In this document: piece by piece, positions 1 to 8,431 of the stretch | Position numbering within the stretch: position 1 is the stretch's first letter | Layout: each line of letters begins with the position of its first letter | NCBI GenBank assembly: GCA_016782785.1 | Contig: JADHXV010000005.1 | Location: 1-34,041, forward strand | DNA from: Planctomycetota bacterium | GTDB taxonomy: Bacteria; Planctomycetota; Phycisphaerae; FEN-1346 | DNA: 34,041 bases | Reading direction: 5' to 3' | Position numbers and translations under genes: made by a program | Notes under the pieces: generated by a model | What the model was told of the DNA's origin: nothing | What the model saw: the letters and a program-made list of their open reading frames with translations, nothing else | Databases searched by the model: none

Positions 1-191
1 ACGACCCACGTCGTGGCCCAAGGGGAGGGGTAGCCTGTCAGAAAAACCTCACCGAATCTCGGTGTGGTGCGGAAGGCTGCGGGCCTGAGCCGCAGAGGAT
101 CCGACCGGACGCGTGATGCTGTAAGTTCTTTTCTTCGAAGGAGTTACATTCACGTCATGGCCGGGAGGTCCGTTCGCCGGCCTCCAGGCGT

Positions 192-219
192 TTGACATTC
201 GGGCGTACCCCTGTATGTT
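192..219 (+). promoter_or_regulatory. Candidate sigma70-like promoter upstream of the pilin leader
   Basis: Perfect TTGACA (192-197), 16-nt spacer, TATGTT (214-219); motif reading only. Confidence 0.35.
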
Positions 220-243
220 GTAGTATGTTGCCGGCGGGAGAAA

Positions 244-266
244 ACGATGGCCGCGGCGGCCATCGT
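244..266 (+). promoter_or_regulatory. Perfect hairpin ACGATGGCCG-CGG-CGGCCATCGT
   Basis: 10-bp perfect stem with 3-nt loop read directly. Confidence 0.6.
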
Positions 267-312
267 CGCTCTATGGCCCTGCCTGTTAATATGGGCACTC
301 TGGAAATTGTAG
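247..312 (+). CDS. Possible 21-aa hydrophobic leader/micropeptide MAAAAIVALWPCLLIWALWKL
   Basis: ATG preceded by GGCGGGAG (233-240); the start lies inside a perfect 10-bp hairpin (244-266). Too short for the ORF track. Confidence 0.25.
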   Translation: MAAAAIVALWPCLLIWALWKL

Positions 313-636
313 GAAAACCTGTGAAGGCAGGTTGTGATTTCGCCGATACAAGTACCACCTTGAACCCAGCCGGGAACCTATCCATGGGATTCTTGGGAAT
401 GAATCGAGGTTGGCAGTTGGCAAGGAATCTGTCCGGCCTGTCGTGCCGCTGCCTGGTGATCCGCGCCGACAAAGGGGGTGATGCAACGCGGGGCGTGGCG
501 TCGGAGGACTGTTGCTAGCCGCCGCTCTCGGTGGGCGGCGAGACGAAAGGCCGGACAGAACCGTGTGTCAGAGGGGTACGTAAGACAAGGTCATTTGCCC
601 GTCCCGGGCGAAGCATCGCATGAAGGAGATCCAGGT

Positions 637-1140
637 ATGAAGCGTGCGGCGAAACAAGGTTTTACCCTGGTTGAGATTCTGATTGTGGTCATCATTCTGG
701 GCATCCTGGCGGCCATTGTGATCCCGCAGTTCACCTCGGCCTCGAGCGAGGCCCGCGTCAGCAACCTCATGACCAACCTCCAGACCATCCGAAGCCAGTT
801 GCTGCTCTACAAGACCCAGCACCTCGAGAACTACGCGGCCGACGGTGCCGGCGAGGGCCACGACGAGTTCGAGGACGAGATGTGCTCGTACAGCGATGAG
901 GACGGGGCCACCAACGCTACGCTCGATGCCGACCATCCCTTCGGGCCGTATCTGACGAGCGTCCCCGTCAACCCGCTCTCGGGCGACAACACGGTCCGGG
1001 TGGTCAACAACGCGGCTACGGTGTTCGCGGCGCCTGCGGCTAACGGCGGATGGTACTTCAACGCCGCCACCGGCGAATTCCGGGCCGACCTCGTCGATGC
1101 CCACACCACGACCGACGGCACACTACTGAACGAACTGTAA
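637..1140 (+). CDS. Type IV pilin / major pseudopilin-like prepilin
   Basis: Class III signal KQGFTLVEILIVVIILGILAAIVIPQF; GAAGGAGAT ribosome-binding site at 622-630. Confidence 0.9.
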   Translation: MKRAAKQGFTLVEILIVVIILGILAAIVIPQFTSASSEARVSNLMTNLQTIRSQLLLYKTQHLENYAADGAGEGHDEFEDEMCSYSDEDGATNATLDADHPFGPYLTSVPVNPLSGDNTVRVVNNAATVFAAPAANGGWYFNAATGEFRADLVDAHTTTDGTLLNEL

Positions 1141-1168
1141 TCGCTGTGGGTGCGCAGCGGTGACCGCC

Positions 1169-1196
1169 AGCCTCTTCGTGTAGGGGCGAAGAGGCT
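1169..1196 (+). terminator. Strong stem-loop downstream of pilin (10-bp perfect stem)
   Basis: AGCCTCTTCG-TGTAGGGG-CGAAGAGGCT. Confidence 0.55.
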
Positions 1197-1201
1197 TGGA
1201 T

Positions 1202-1249
1202 CCGGAGGCAGGGACGCTTGGAGCGATCTCTGCCTCCGGTTGTTTTTTT
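1202..1249 (+). terminator. Rho-independent terminator
   Basis: CCGGAGGCAG ... CTGCCTCCGG followed by TTGTTTTTTT. Confidence 0.8.
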
Positions 1250-1413
1250 ATCGGCGGCCGCAGAGGGACACGGCATGCCGCCCAGCCGCCCCAGGCCGTG
1301 CCCCTACAGGCCCACGGTCCCCCAAGAGGCCTCGTTTCTACCGTCTTGGCAGGCACGAATGGCTTAAGGCCGGCCGCCGGCCATGCCGATAAACCGTACG
1401 CTTGGCCACCGAC

Positions 1414-1436
1414 GGACGCGGAGCGTCCCGTTTTTT
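1414..1436 (+). terminator. Second short intrinsic terminator
   Basis: GGACGC-GGA-GCGTCC followed by CGTTTTTT. Confidence 0.55.
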
Positions 1437-1478
1437 GGGCCATGCCTGTGAATCTGGGGGTTTTAGGGGGTTTGGAAA

Positions 1479-1793
1479 ATGGCATCTCGCGATCTTCGGA
1501 CCATATCACACGCCCTTATCCTAGTGGCGTTCATGTTGGGTCTCATAGCGGCCGCCCTGTGGCTCCGCGGCGGAGGGCTCGAGCCCCAGGCGTCGGCGCA
1601 AGTCCGGCGGGTATCAACCGAGAAGGAAGGCGGCATCCCCGACTCCGGCCGCCAGCGCATGGACATGATCGCCGAACTCCAGAAGATCAACGGCCGGCTG
1701 GAAGCCATCGACTCGGCGCTGCGAGGCGGCACGTACCGCATCCAGACGCTGGAGGCCAAGGGCGACGCGAAGGCGGATCAAGGAGCGCGATAA
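1479..1793 (+). CDS. Small single-pass membrane protein with coiled-coil-like C-terminus
   Basis: Hydrophobic segment ALILVAFMLGLIAAALWL; stop overlaps the next start (TAATG at 1791-1795). Confidence 0.6.
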   Translation: MASRDLRTISHALILVAFMLGLIAAALWLRGGGLEPQASAQVRRVSTEKEGGIPDSGRQRMDMIAELQKINGRLEAIDSALRGGTYRIQTLEAKGDAKADQGAR

Positions 1794-2329
1794 TGCGGAA
1801 CGGCACTTGCACGGCGGCCGGCACAGGCCGCGCGGGCGGCTTCACCCTGGTTGAACTGATCGTGGTCATCATCGTCCTGATGATTGCGGCGGCCGTGGTG
1901 ATTCCAAACATCGGCACGGCGTCCGACACGCAGGCGACCAGCGCTGCCCGCACCCTGGCTTCGGACCTCGAGATGGCCCGGAACCTGGCCCTGATGACCC
2001 AGCGCCCGCATACGGTGCTGTTCAGCCCGACACGGCAGTCCTACAAGATCGTGGCCGACTACAGCGGCGGCACGTACGCCGCTACGCAGGCCATTCCGCA
2101 CCCGGTGGTGGTCGGCAAGAGGTTCGAGGTGACGCTGGCCGAGCACAACGGCATGGGGAACGTCCAGGTCACGAACGTTTCGTTCGGCGGCGACGCCCGC
2201 GTGACGTTCGACGCCCTGGGCGACCCGTCATCGGCCGGCACCATCACGCTCCAGACCGCCGGCATGCAAATGGAAGTCTCAGTCGCCGGCCTGACGGGCA
2301 GCGTCTCGACGCACCGGGTGACGAACTAG
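1793..2329 (+). CDS. GspH/FimT-like pseudopilin
   Basis: GGFTLVELIVVIIVLMIAAAVVIPNI prepilin motif and GspH-like downstream region. Confidence 0.85.
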   Translation: MRNGTCTAAGTGRAGGFTLVELIVVIIVLMIAAAVVIPNIGTASDTQATSAARTLASDLEMARNLALMTQRPHTVLFSPTRQSYKIVADYSGGTYAATQAIPHPVVVGKRFEVTLAEHNGMGNVQVTNVSFGGDARVTFDALGDPSSAGTITLQTAGMQMEVSVAGLTGSVSTHRVTN

Positions 2330-2346
2330 CCGGGAAGGGGACGACG

Positions 2347-3447
2347 ATGGCCCAGTTGCCCATCGGCGTAGACATCGGAAGCACGGCGGTGCGGCTGGTC
2401 CAACTGTCGGGCAGCCGGCGCGACCTGCGGGTCGTTGACGCCGCCAAGTTCGTCATTCCGCGCGAGGCGATGGCCAGCGACAGCCGGCAGCGGACGTTCA
2501 TCGTCGAGCATCTCCGCCGCCTCGTCAAGGAACGCCGGTTCCGCGGCCGGGAGGCCGTCATGGCCCTGGCGCCGAGCCAGGTGGCTGTCCGCAATATCCG
2601 CATGCCCGACCTGGACGATGAGGAAATCGCCCAGGCCGTCACCTGGGAGGCCCAGAACAAGTTTCCGTTCGACACGGCCACGGCAGTCATCCAGTACCTG
2701 GAGGCCGGCCGGGTGCGCCAGGGCGACGAGGTGCTGGACGAGATCATCGTGTTCGCCTCGCCGCGGGTCGAGGTCGAAAGCCGCATCGAACTGGCCGCCG
2801 AGGCCCGGCTGGAACTGGTCAGCGTCGACACGGTCCCGTGCGCGGTCTTTCGCGGGTTCGAGCGGTTCCTCCAGCGGCGCGAGGACGAGGACATGGTCAG
2901 CGTATTCGCCGACATCGGGGCCGAGACGGCGGTGGCTATCTCCCGCGGCCGGGAGGTCGTGTTCGTCAAGACCATCCCGATCGGGGGCACGCTGTTCAAC
3001 CGGGTGGTGGGCGAGTGCCTGGACCTGGAGCCGGCCGAGGCCGAAGCCCTCCGCCGGCGCATCGCGTCGCGTACGGCCGCCGGCGAGGCCGACCCGCACG
3101 ACCGGGCCGCCCGGGCCGTCGCCGATGCCATCCGGCCGCACCTGGAAGACCTGGCCGACGAAATCGGTCTGTGCCTGCGCTATTACGGCGTGACGTTCCG
3201 CGGCGCGCGTCCGGAACAAATTGCATTCACCGGGGGCGAGGCCCATCACCCGCACGTGACGGCGACGCTGGCCGACCGCCTGGGCATGGAAGCGGCCGTG
3301 GCCGACCCGTTCCGAAACGTGCGGACGGACCACCTGGGCCCGGTGCTGGACCGTCGGGGGATTCGCGCCGAGTGGGCGACGGCGTTCGGTCTGAGCCTGA
3401 AGGGGTTCCACCTGGCCCACGACCACGCGGGCCAGTACGCCGCCTGA
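2347..3447 (+). CDS. pilM: Type IV pilus assembly protein PilM
   Basis: Actin-like fold motifs LPIGVDIGSTAVRLVQL and VFADIGAETAVAIS; position before PilN/PilO-like genes. Confidence 0.85.
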   Translation: MAQLPIGVDIGSTAVRLVQLSGSRRDLRVVDAAKFVIPREAMASDSRQRTFIVEHLRRLVKERRFRGREAVMALAPSQVAVRNIRMPDLDDEEIAQAVTWEAQNKFPFDTATAVIQYLEAGRVRQGDEVLDEIIVFASPRVEVESRIELAAEARLELVSVDTVPCAVFRGFERFLQRREDEDMVSVFADIGAETAVAISRGREVVFVKTIPIGGTLFNRVVGECLDLEPAEAEALRRRIASRTAAGEADPHDRAARAVADAIRPHLEDLADEIGLCLRYYGVTFRGARPEQIAFTGGEAHHPHVTATLADRLGMEAAVADPFRNVRTDHLGPVLDRRGIRAEWATAFGLSLKGFHLAHDHAGQYAA

Positions 3448-3465
3448 CGAAACGGAGATCGTGCC

Positions 3466-4056
3466 GTGCGCGAACTCGAATTCTTGCCGGAAGAGTACCT
3501 GCGGGCCCGCTTCCAGCGGCGGATCGGGTTTGTGCGCTCCTGGCTGCTGCTGGCGATCGGGTTGGCGATGGTGCTCTACAGTTTCCAGATGGGGACGTGG
3601 GTCCGCGACGCGCAGGCCGAGTTGGTGGCACTGCGCGGGTCGGGGGCGGCGGTGGCGCCCGACGTCGCCAAGGTCCGCATGCTCCGGGCCGAGGCGCGCG
3701 TGTACAACGAACGGCTCGAGCGGCTCGACGCCCTCCGGCCGGCCCTGGCCGTCACCAACATCCTGGCCGATGTCGTCCAGGCCGTTCCCGACGCGGTGGT
3801 CCTGGAGTGCCTGGACGTGAGCACGTCGCCCGCTGAGTGCGGCGAGAGCCTGACGGTGCGCGTCCAGGGCCTTGCCCGGAGCGAGGAGGGCGTCACCGCG
3901 ATGGTGGCCGGACTCGACGCCTTGCCGCGTTTCACGCAGACGATCCTGGTGGAATCGAGACTGGTCGACGAGACGCCGGACGGCCGGCGGGCTTTCGCCA
4001 TCGAGGCGGAGGTCGTCCCGGAGGCCGCCCCAACGGCGCCGTCCGCCAAGGAGTGA
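3466..4056 (+). CDS. pilN: PilN-like fimbrial assembly protein
   Basis: N-terminal ELEFLPEEY motif, one TM, coiled coil; gene order. Confidence 0.7.
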   Translation: MRELEFLPEEYLRARFQRRIGFVRSWLLLAIGLAMVLYSFQMGTWVRDAQAELVALRGSGAAVAPDVAKVRMLRAEARVYNERLERLDALRPALAVTNILADVVQAVPDAVVLECLDVSTSPAECGESLTVRVQGLARSEEGVTAMVAGLDALPRFTQTILVESRLVDETPDGRRAFAIEAEVVPEAAPTAPSAKE

Positions 4057-4064
4057 GACGAACC

Positions 4065-4703
4065 GTGGCCGAGACCAACGCAACGCGGAAGCCGTCGACG
4101 AACGCCGGGCTCCGGCGACGCTGGGCCGTCGACCGCCGGCAACTGCTCATCCTGCTGGTGGCCGCCGTCATGCTCGCCAGTTTCGGCCTGTTCGTCCTGT
4201 GGCCGAAGCACGAGGAACTGACGCGCCTGGGCATGGCCGTGGGAAACGAGCGGTGCCTGCTGACGCAGCGCGTCTCGGCCAGCCACGAGGGCGTCCTCGT
4301 GTCGGCCCGGATCCCGAGCCTGCGCAAGGCCCGCGACAGCATCGAGCGCCGCCTGCCCGGCGAGCCGAACGTCGCCGAGTTCCTCCGCATGCTGGACGTG
4401 TGTGTGGCCCGGACGCCAACGGTCACGCAAGAGGTGGCCCGGTCGGCCGTCCCGTACACGGGGGGCACGCCGGCCATCGGGCTGTGCCTGATGCTCAAGG
4501 GGCCGTTCCTCGACGTGTACCGCGCCGTGGCCGGCATCGAGGGCATTGAACGGCTCAGCCGGTTCCGGCGGCTGCGGGTCAGCCAGGCCGACGCAGGCGG
4601 CAACGTGGTGGCCGAGGCCGAGATCCTCATCTACTACCTGCCCGACCAGAGCGAGGCAACGAATCAGACGTTGGCCCAGACGCAAGGCGAGACGCGCACC
4701 TGA
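4065..4703 (+). CDS. pilO: PilO-like pilus assembly protein (GTG start)
   Basis: N-terminal TM LLILLVAAVMLASFGLFVLWP and gene order after PilN. Confidence 0.6.
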   Translation: MAETNATRKPSTNAGLRRRWAVDRRQLLILLVAAVMLASFGLFVLWPKHEELTRLGMAVGNERCLLTQRVSASHEGVLVSARIPSLRKARDSIERRLPGEPNVAEFLRMLDVCVARTPTVTQEVARSAVPYTGGTPAIGLCLMLKGPFLDVYRAVAGIEGIERLSRFRRLRVSQADAGGNVVAEAEILIYYLPDQSEATNQTLAQTQGETRT

Positions 4704-4710
4704 GGCCGGC

Positions 4711-5319
4711 ATGAGGGAACCACGAACGATGGCGACACCGTCGAAACACGCGGGCCTTGGGGCAACGCTCCAGGCCTGGTTCTTCGGCGGCCGGCTCCGG
4801 CGGTGGGGGTCGGCGCGGAGCCGCTGGCTGAACGGCGGCCTGACGGTGGCCCTTCTGTTGGCGGGCGTGGTCGCCTGGGTCCTGGCCCTCGTGCAGCCCT
4901 GGACGGTCCGCGCGGCCGACCCCGGCATCGTGCCCGTCAAGGGGCAGTTGACGCCGGACCGGATGCGTGAGGCGGCCGAGGCGGCCAGCCGCGCGCTCGA
5001 CGCCCCGGCCCCGCTGGTGCCCAGGCTCGTTAGCCGGAACCCGTTCCGCTCGGCCGGCGCCCCGGCCGAGCCGCCGACAGCCGGCGGCGAGGCCGACGCG
5101 CTGGGCGTCGCGCCGACGCCCCGCGAGATCGCCGACGTCGTCAAGGACCTGAAACTTAAGGCGACCGTCCTCGGGCCGAACGGCCAGCGGTGGGCGGTCA
5201 TCAACGGCAGCACGTACCAGGAGGGGGAGGAGGTGGCCGGTCTGACGCTTGTCGAGGTCCGGGAAGACCGGGCCAGGCTCCGCCGGGCCGATGTCACGTG
5301 TGTCCTGAAAATGGACTGA
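4711..5319 (+). CDS. GspC/PilP-like inner-membrane protein
   Basis: One TM, then a C-terminal homology-region-like segment LKLKATVLGPNGQRWAVINGSTYQEGEEVAGLTLVEV; immediately upstream of the secretin. Confidence 0.6.
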   Translation: MREPRTMATPSKHAGLGATLQAWFFGGRLRRWGSARSRWLNGGLTVALLLAGVVAWVLALVQPWTVRAADPGIVPVKGQLTPDRMREAAEAASRALDAPAPLVPRLVSRNPFRSAGAPAEPPTAGGEADALGVAPTPREIADVVKDLKLKATVLGPNGQRWAVINGSTYQEGEEVAGLTLVEVREDRARLRRADVTCVLKMD

Positions 5320-5331
5320 GGAGGATGTGTC

Positions 5332-7287
5332 ATGGGGAGGGAGAGACCCCAACAACCGACCATGCGATGGCGACTGTTCCTGACGGCCGCGCTCCTCGTG
5401 GGCGCGTCGGCCGCCGGGGTCCTGGCGGCCGAACCGCCTGCGGCTGCGCCCACGCCACCGCCCGCCGAGACGGCCGCCCAGCCGGGCTCGGCCGTCAGCG
5501 GCAGCGGCAAGATTGAACTGCACGTCAAGGACGATGCCTTGGCCAACGTGCTGGAACTCTTGTCGCAGCAGTACCGGCTGAACATCGTGGCCAGCAAGCA
5601 GGCCACCGGCCGGGTCACGGCCGACCTCTACGACGTGACGGTCGAGGAGGCGCTCGACGCCGTCTGCAAGGCCGCCGGCCTCGGCTGGGTCCGCGAGGCC
5701 AACTGCATCTTCATCTACAGCAAGGAGGAACTCCAGGCCCAGGCCAAGGACGAGTCGCGCCTCGTGACCGAGGTCTTCGAGTTGAACTACCTCTCGTCGG
5801 CCGAGGCCGCCAAACTCCTGGAGCCGGTCAAGAGCGAGAAGGGCACCATCGCCGTCAGCAGCGCGCCGGAAGAGGGCATCCCCTCCGGGGCGGGCGGCGG
5901 CACGGGCGGCAACACCTTCTGCCTGCCCGACACGGCCGTGGTCCGCGACTTCCCCGAGAACGTCGAGCGGATGCGCGAGATCATCAAGAAGATGGACCGC
6001 CGGCCCCGCCAGGTTCTGGTCGAGGCCACCATCATCCAGGTCCAGTTGGACGACACCACGAGCCTGGGCGTCGACTTCAACGCCCTGGCCGGTGTCGATT
6101 TCCGCGACCTCTCCAACACCGCCACGCCCATCACCGACCCGACCATCATCCCCAACAACAACGCCACGACCGTGGACGCCGCCCAGGCGCCGTACGGCCA
6201 GGTGGCCCAGGTCGGGTTCGCCACGCAGGGCACGGGCCTGAACATCGGCGTCATCACCAATAACGTCTCGTTCTTCATCCACGCCCTCGAAACGGTGACC
6301 GACACCACCATCCTCAGCAACCCCAAGGTCCTGGCCCTGAACAAGCAGCGGGCCGAGGTCATGGTCGGCCAACGCCTCGGCTACAAGACCACCACGGTGA
6401 CCGAGACGGCCAACGTGGAGACCGTCGAGTTCCTCGACACGGGCACCCAGTTGATCTTCCGGCCGTTCATCAGCGACGACGGGTACGTCCGCATGGAAGT
6501 CCACCCGGAGGTCTCGTCCGGCGTCGTCGTGGCCGGACTGCCGCAGGAAACCACCACCGAGGTCACCTGCAACATCATGGTCAAGGACGGGCACACCATC
6601 GTCATCGGCGGCCTGTTCGACGAGGACGTCTCGGTCGGCCGGAGCCAGGTGCCGGGCCTGGGGAACATCCCCGGCCTGGGCTGGCTGTTCCGCAGCAAGG
6701 AAGATTCCACCACGCGCAACGAGATCATCGTTCTCCTGACGCCGCACATCATCGCCGACGAGGAAGACGCCGCCGCCCTCGGCGAAAGCATCCTCTCCGA
6801 CGCCAAACGCCGGTGCCTGGGTCTGAGGGAGGGCTTCAGTTTCTTCACCCGCGAACGCATCACCGTCGGCTACGTCCAGAAGGCCGAGGAGGCCTGGGCC
6901 CGGTACCAGCAGAGCGGCGCCAAGGCCGACCTCGACGACGCTCACTGGAACATGCAACTGGCCCTGAACGTGGCCCCGAACAATCTCAAGGCCCTGCGCC
7001 TGAAGGATAAGATCCTCACCGCCCGGACCGGCGAGCCGTACGCCCCGCCCAACGTCACCATCTGGGACAGGCTCCACGACCGGCTGCGGGCCATCGACGA
7101 GGTCCGCGGCGTGACGATGCCTCGCCTGCCGTACTTCCGCGTCCCCAGCCAGGACAAACCCAAGACCGACGCGCCGACCGCCCCCGCGAAGGATGCCCCG
7201 CAAGCCGGCTCCCGCCCGACTAACGAGAAGGCCAGCGCCGAGACGTCCCGCACGACCAAGACGAGGGAGGGAAACCATGCGAGTTAA
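5332..7287 (+). CDS. pilQ: Secretin (PilQ/GspD-like) with C-terminal extension
   Basis: Secretin signature VGRSQVPGLGNIPGLGWLFRSKEDSTTRNEIIVLLTPHII; N-terminal STN/secretin N domains; about 175 aa beyond the secretin core. Confidence 0.85.
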   Translation: MGRERPQQPTMRWRLFLTAALLVGASAAGVLAAEPPAAAPTPPPAETAAQPGSAVSGSGKIELHVKDDALANVLELLSQQYRLNIVASKQATGRVTADLYDVTVEEALDAVCKAAGLGWVREANCIFIYSKEELQAQAKDESRLVTEVFELNYLSSAEAAKLLEPVKSEKGTIAVSSAPEEGIPSGAGGGTGGNTFCLPDTAVVRDFPENVERMREIIKKMDRRPRQVLVEATIIQVQLDDTTSLGVDFNALAGVDFRDLSNTATPITDPTIIPNNNATTVDAAQAPYGQVAQVGFATQGTGLNIGVITNNVSFFIHALETVTDTTILSNPKVLALNKQRAEVMVGQRLGYKTTTVTETANVETVEFLDTGTQLIFRPFISDDGYVRMEVHPEVSSGVVVAGLPQETTTEVTCNIMVKDGHTIVIGGLFDEDVSVGRSQVPGLGNIPGLGWLFRSKEDSTTRNEIIVLLTPHIIADEEDAAALGESILSDAKRRCLGLREGFSFFTRERITVGYVQKAEEAWARYQQSGAKADLDDAHWNMQLALNVAPNNLKALRLKDKILTARTGEPYAPPNVTIWDRLHDRLRAIDEVRGVTMPRLPYFRVPSQDKPKTDAPTAPAKDAPQAGSRPTNEKASAETSRTTKTREGNHAS

Positions 7288-8383
7288 ACGAGCCATCCTC
7301 TGGGCCGCCGTCGTCGCGGTGTTCCTGGCGGCGGGGTGCGACAATCACATGACCCGCAAGCGGAACGAGGCCGGCCAGCGGTGGGCCGAGTCGCGAGCCG
7401 AGATGGTCACGACCCTGGCACGCCGCTCCTACGAGGGCGGCAACTTCAGCCGCGCTCGCGAGCAACTCGACCCCGTGCTCCGCGCCGCCAACCCGTATGC
7501 GCCCGCCTACGTCCTGGCCGCCAGGCTGGCGGCCGACCAGGGACGCCTGGACGAGGCCCGCGACTGCGCCCGCACCGCCGTCGAGGTCAAGCCCGAGGTC
7601 GCCGAGGCCCACTACGTCCTCGGCACCATTGAGCAGACGCTCTCGCACCGGCCGGAGGCGCTGGCGGCATTCGCCGAGGCGGCGCGCCTCGCGCCGACCG
7701 ACCCGCGCTACGCCCTGGCCGAGGCTGAGATGCTCGTCGCCACCGGCCAGGTCGATGCCGCCGCCGTCGGCCTCGAGGCCGCGTCCGACCGCATGCCTGG
7801 GGCGGCCGAGGTGCATGCGGCCCTCGGCGATGTCTTCGCTCGCCAGGGCCGGTACCGCGAGGCCGCGGACCGCTACCGCGTGGCCCTTCGCCTGAACCCC
7901 GAGAACACGGCACCCACCCAGCGCCTGGCGGTGGCGCTGTTCCAGGCGGGGGCGTACGCCGAGGCCGAACCGATCCTGGCCGAGCTCGAGGTGTCCGAGC
8001 CCGACTTCGCCGTCGGATGGATCCGCCTGACGCGGGCCGACTGTCTTCTGGCCCTCAGGCAAGTGGACCGGGCCCGGGCCCTGTACCAGCGGGGCGTCGA
8101 CGCGGCGCCCGATGACGTGGCCCCGCGGGTCGGCCTGGCACGGTGCGACGTCCTGGCTGACCGGTTGACCGAGGCCCAACGCCATCTTGAAGAGGTGCTG
8201 GTCCGTCAGCCCGAGCATCCTGAAGCGAACGGCCTGCTCGGCTACGTCCTGCTGGCCACCGGCCGGCCCGGCGAAGCCGTGCCGCACCTCAAACTTGCCA
8301 GGAACACCCAGCCCGGCCGCGGCCGGGAGACGATCGAACAGTGGCTTGTCCATGCCGAACAGGCGGTCACGCGCACGCCCTAG
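7277..8383 (+). CDS. TPR-repeat lipoprotein
   Basis: Lipobox VFLAAGC; repeated TPR motifs; overlaps the secretin stop by 11 bp. Confidence 0.8.
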   Translation: MRVKRAILWAAVVAVFLAAGCDNHMTRKRNEAGQRWAESRAEMVTTLARRSYEGGNFSRAREQLDPVLRAANPYAPAYVLAARLAADQGRLDEARDCARTAVEVKPEVAEAHYVLGTIEQTLSHRPEALAAFAEAARLAPTDPRYALAEAEMLVATGQVDAAAVGLEAASDRMPGAAEVHAALGDVFARQGRYREAADRYRVALRLNPENTAPTQRLAVALFQAGAYAEAEPILAELEVSEPDFAVGWIRLTRADCLLALRQVDRARALYQRGVDAAPDDVAPRVGLARCDVLADRLTEAQRHLEEVLVRQPEHPEANGLLGYVLLATGRPGEAVPHLKLARNTQPGRGRETIEQWLVHAEQAVTRTP

Positions 8384-8431
8384 GGCCTGGCTGCACTTGG
8401 CCGGAGGAGCAAAAAGGATAGGGGGTCTCGG

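Noticed and set aside
1-130. Possible structured RNA (riboswitch, RNase P or rRNA fragment)
   Set aside because: Several small hairpins (e.g. CTGCGG..CCGCAG at 77-95) but no consensus core of a known family; needs an Rfam scan.
280-636. c-di-GMP (GEMM) riboswitch upstream of pilin
   Set aside because: Attractive given the HD-GYP/MshEN neighbours, but the conserved GEMM sequence blocks were not found by eye.
1196-1792. N-terminal part of the 1196..2329 ORF
   Set aside because: It runs through a terminator region and overlaps the small membrane protein gene in another frame; the GspH-like protein starts at 1793.
4627-7344. 905-aa minus-strand ORF antisense to the secretin region
   Set aside because: High-GC spurious ORF; low-complexity product and the opposite strand has clear family matches.
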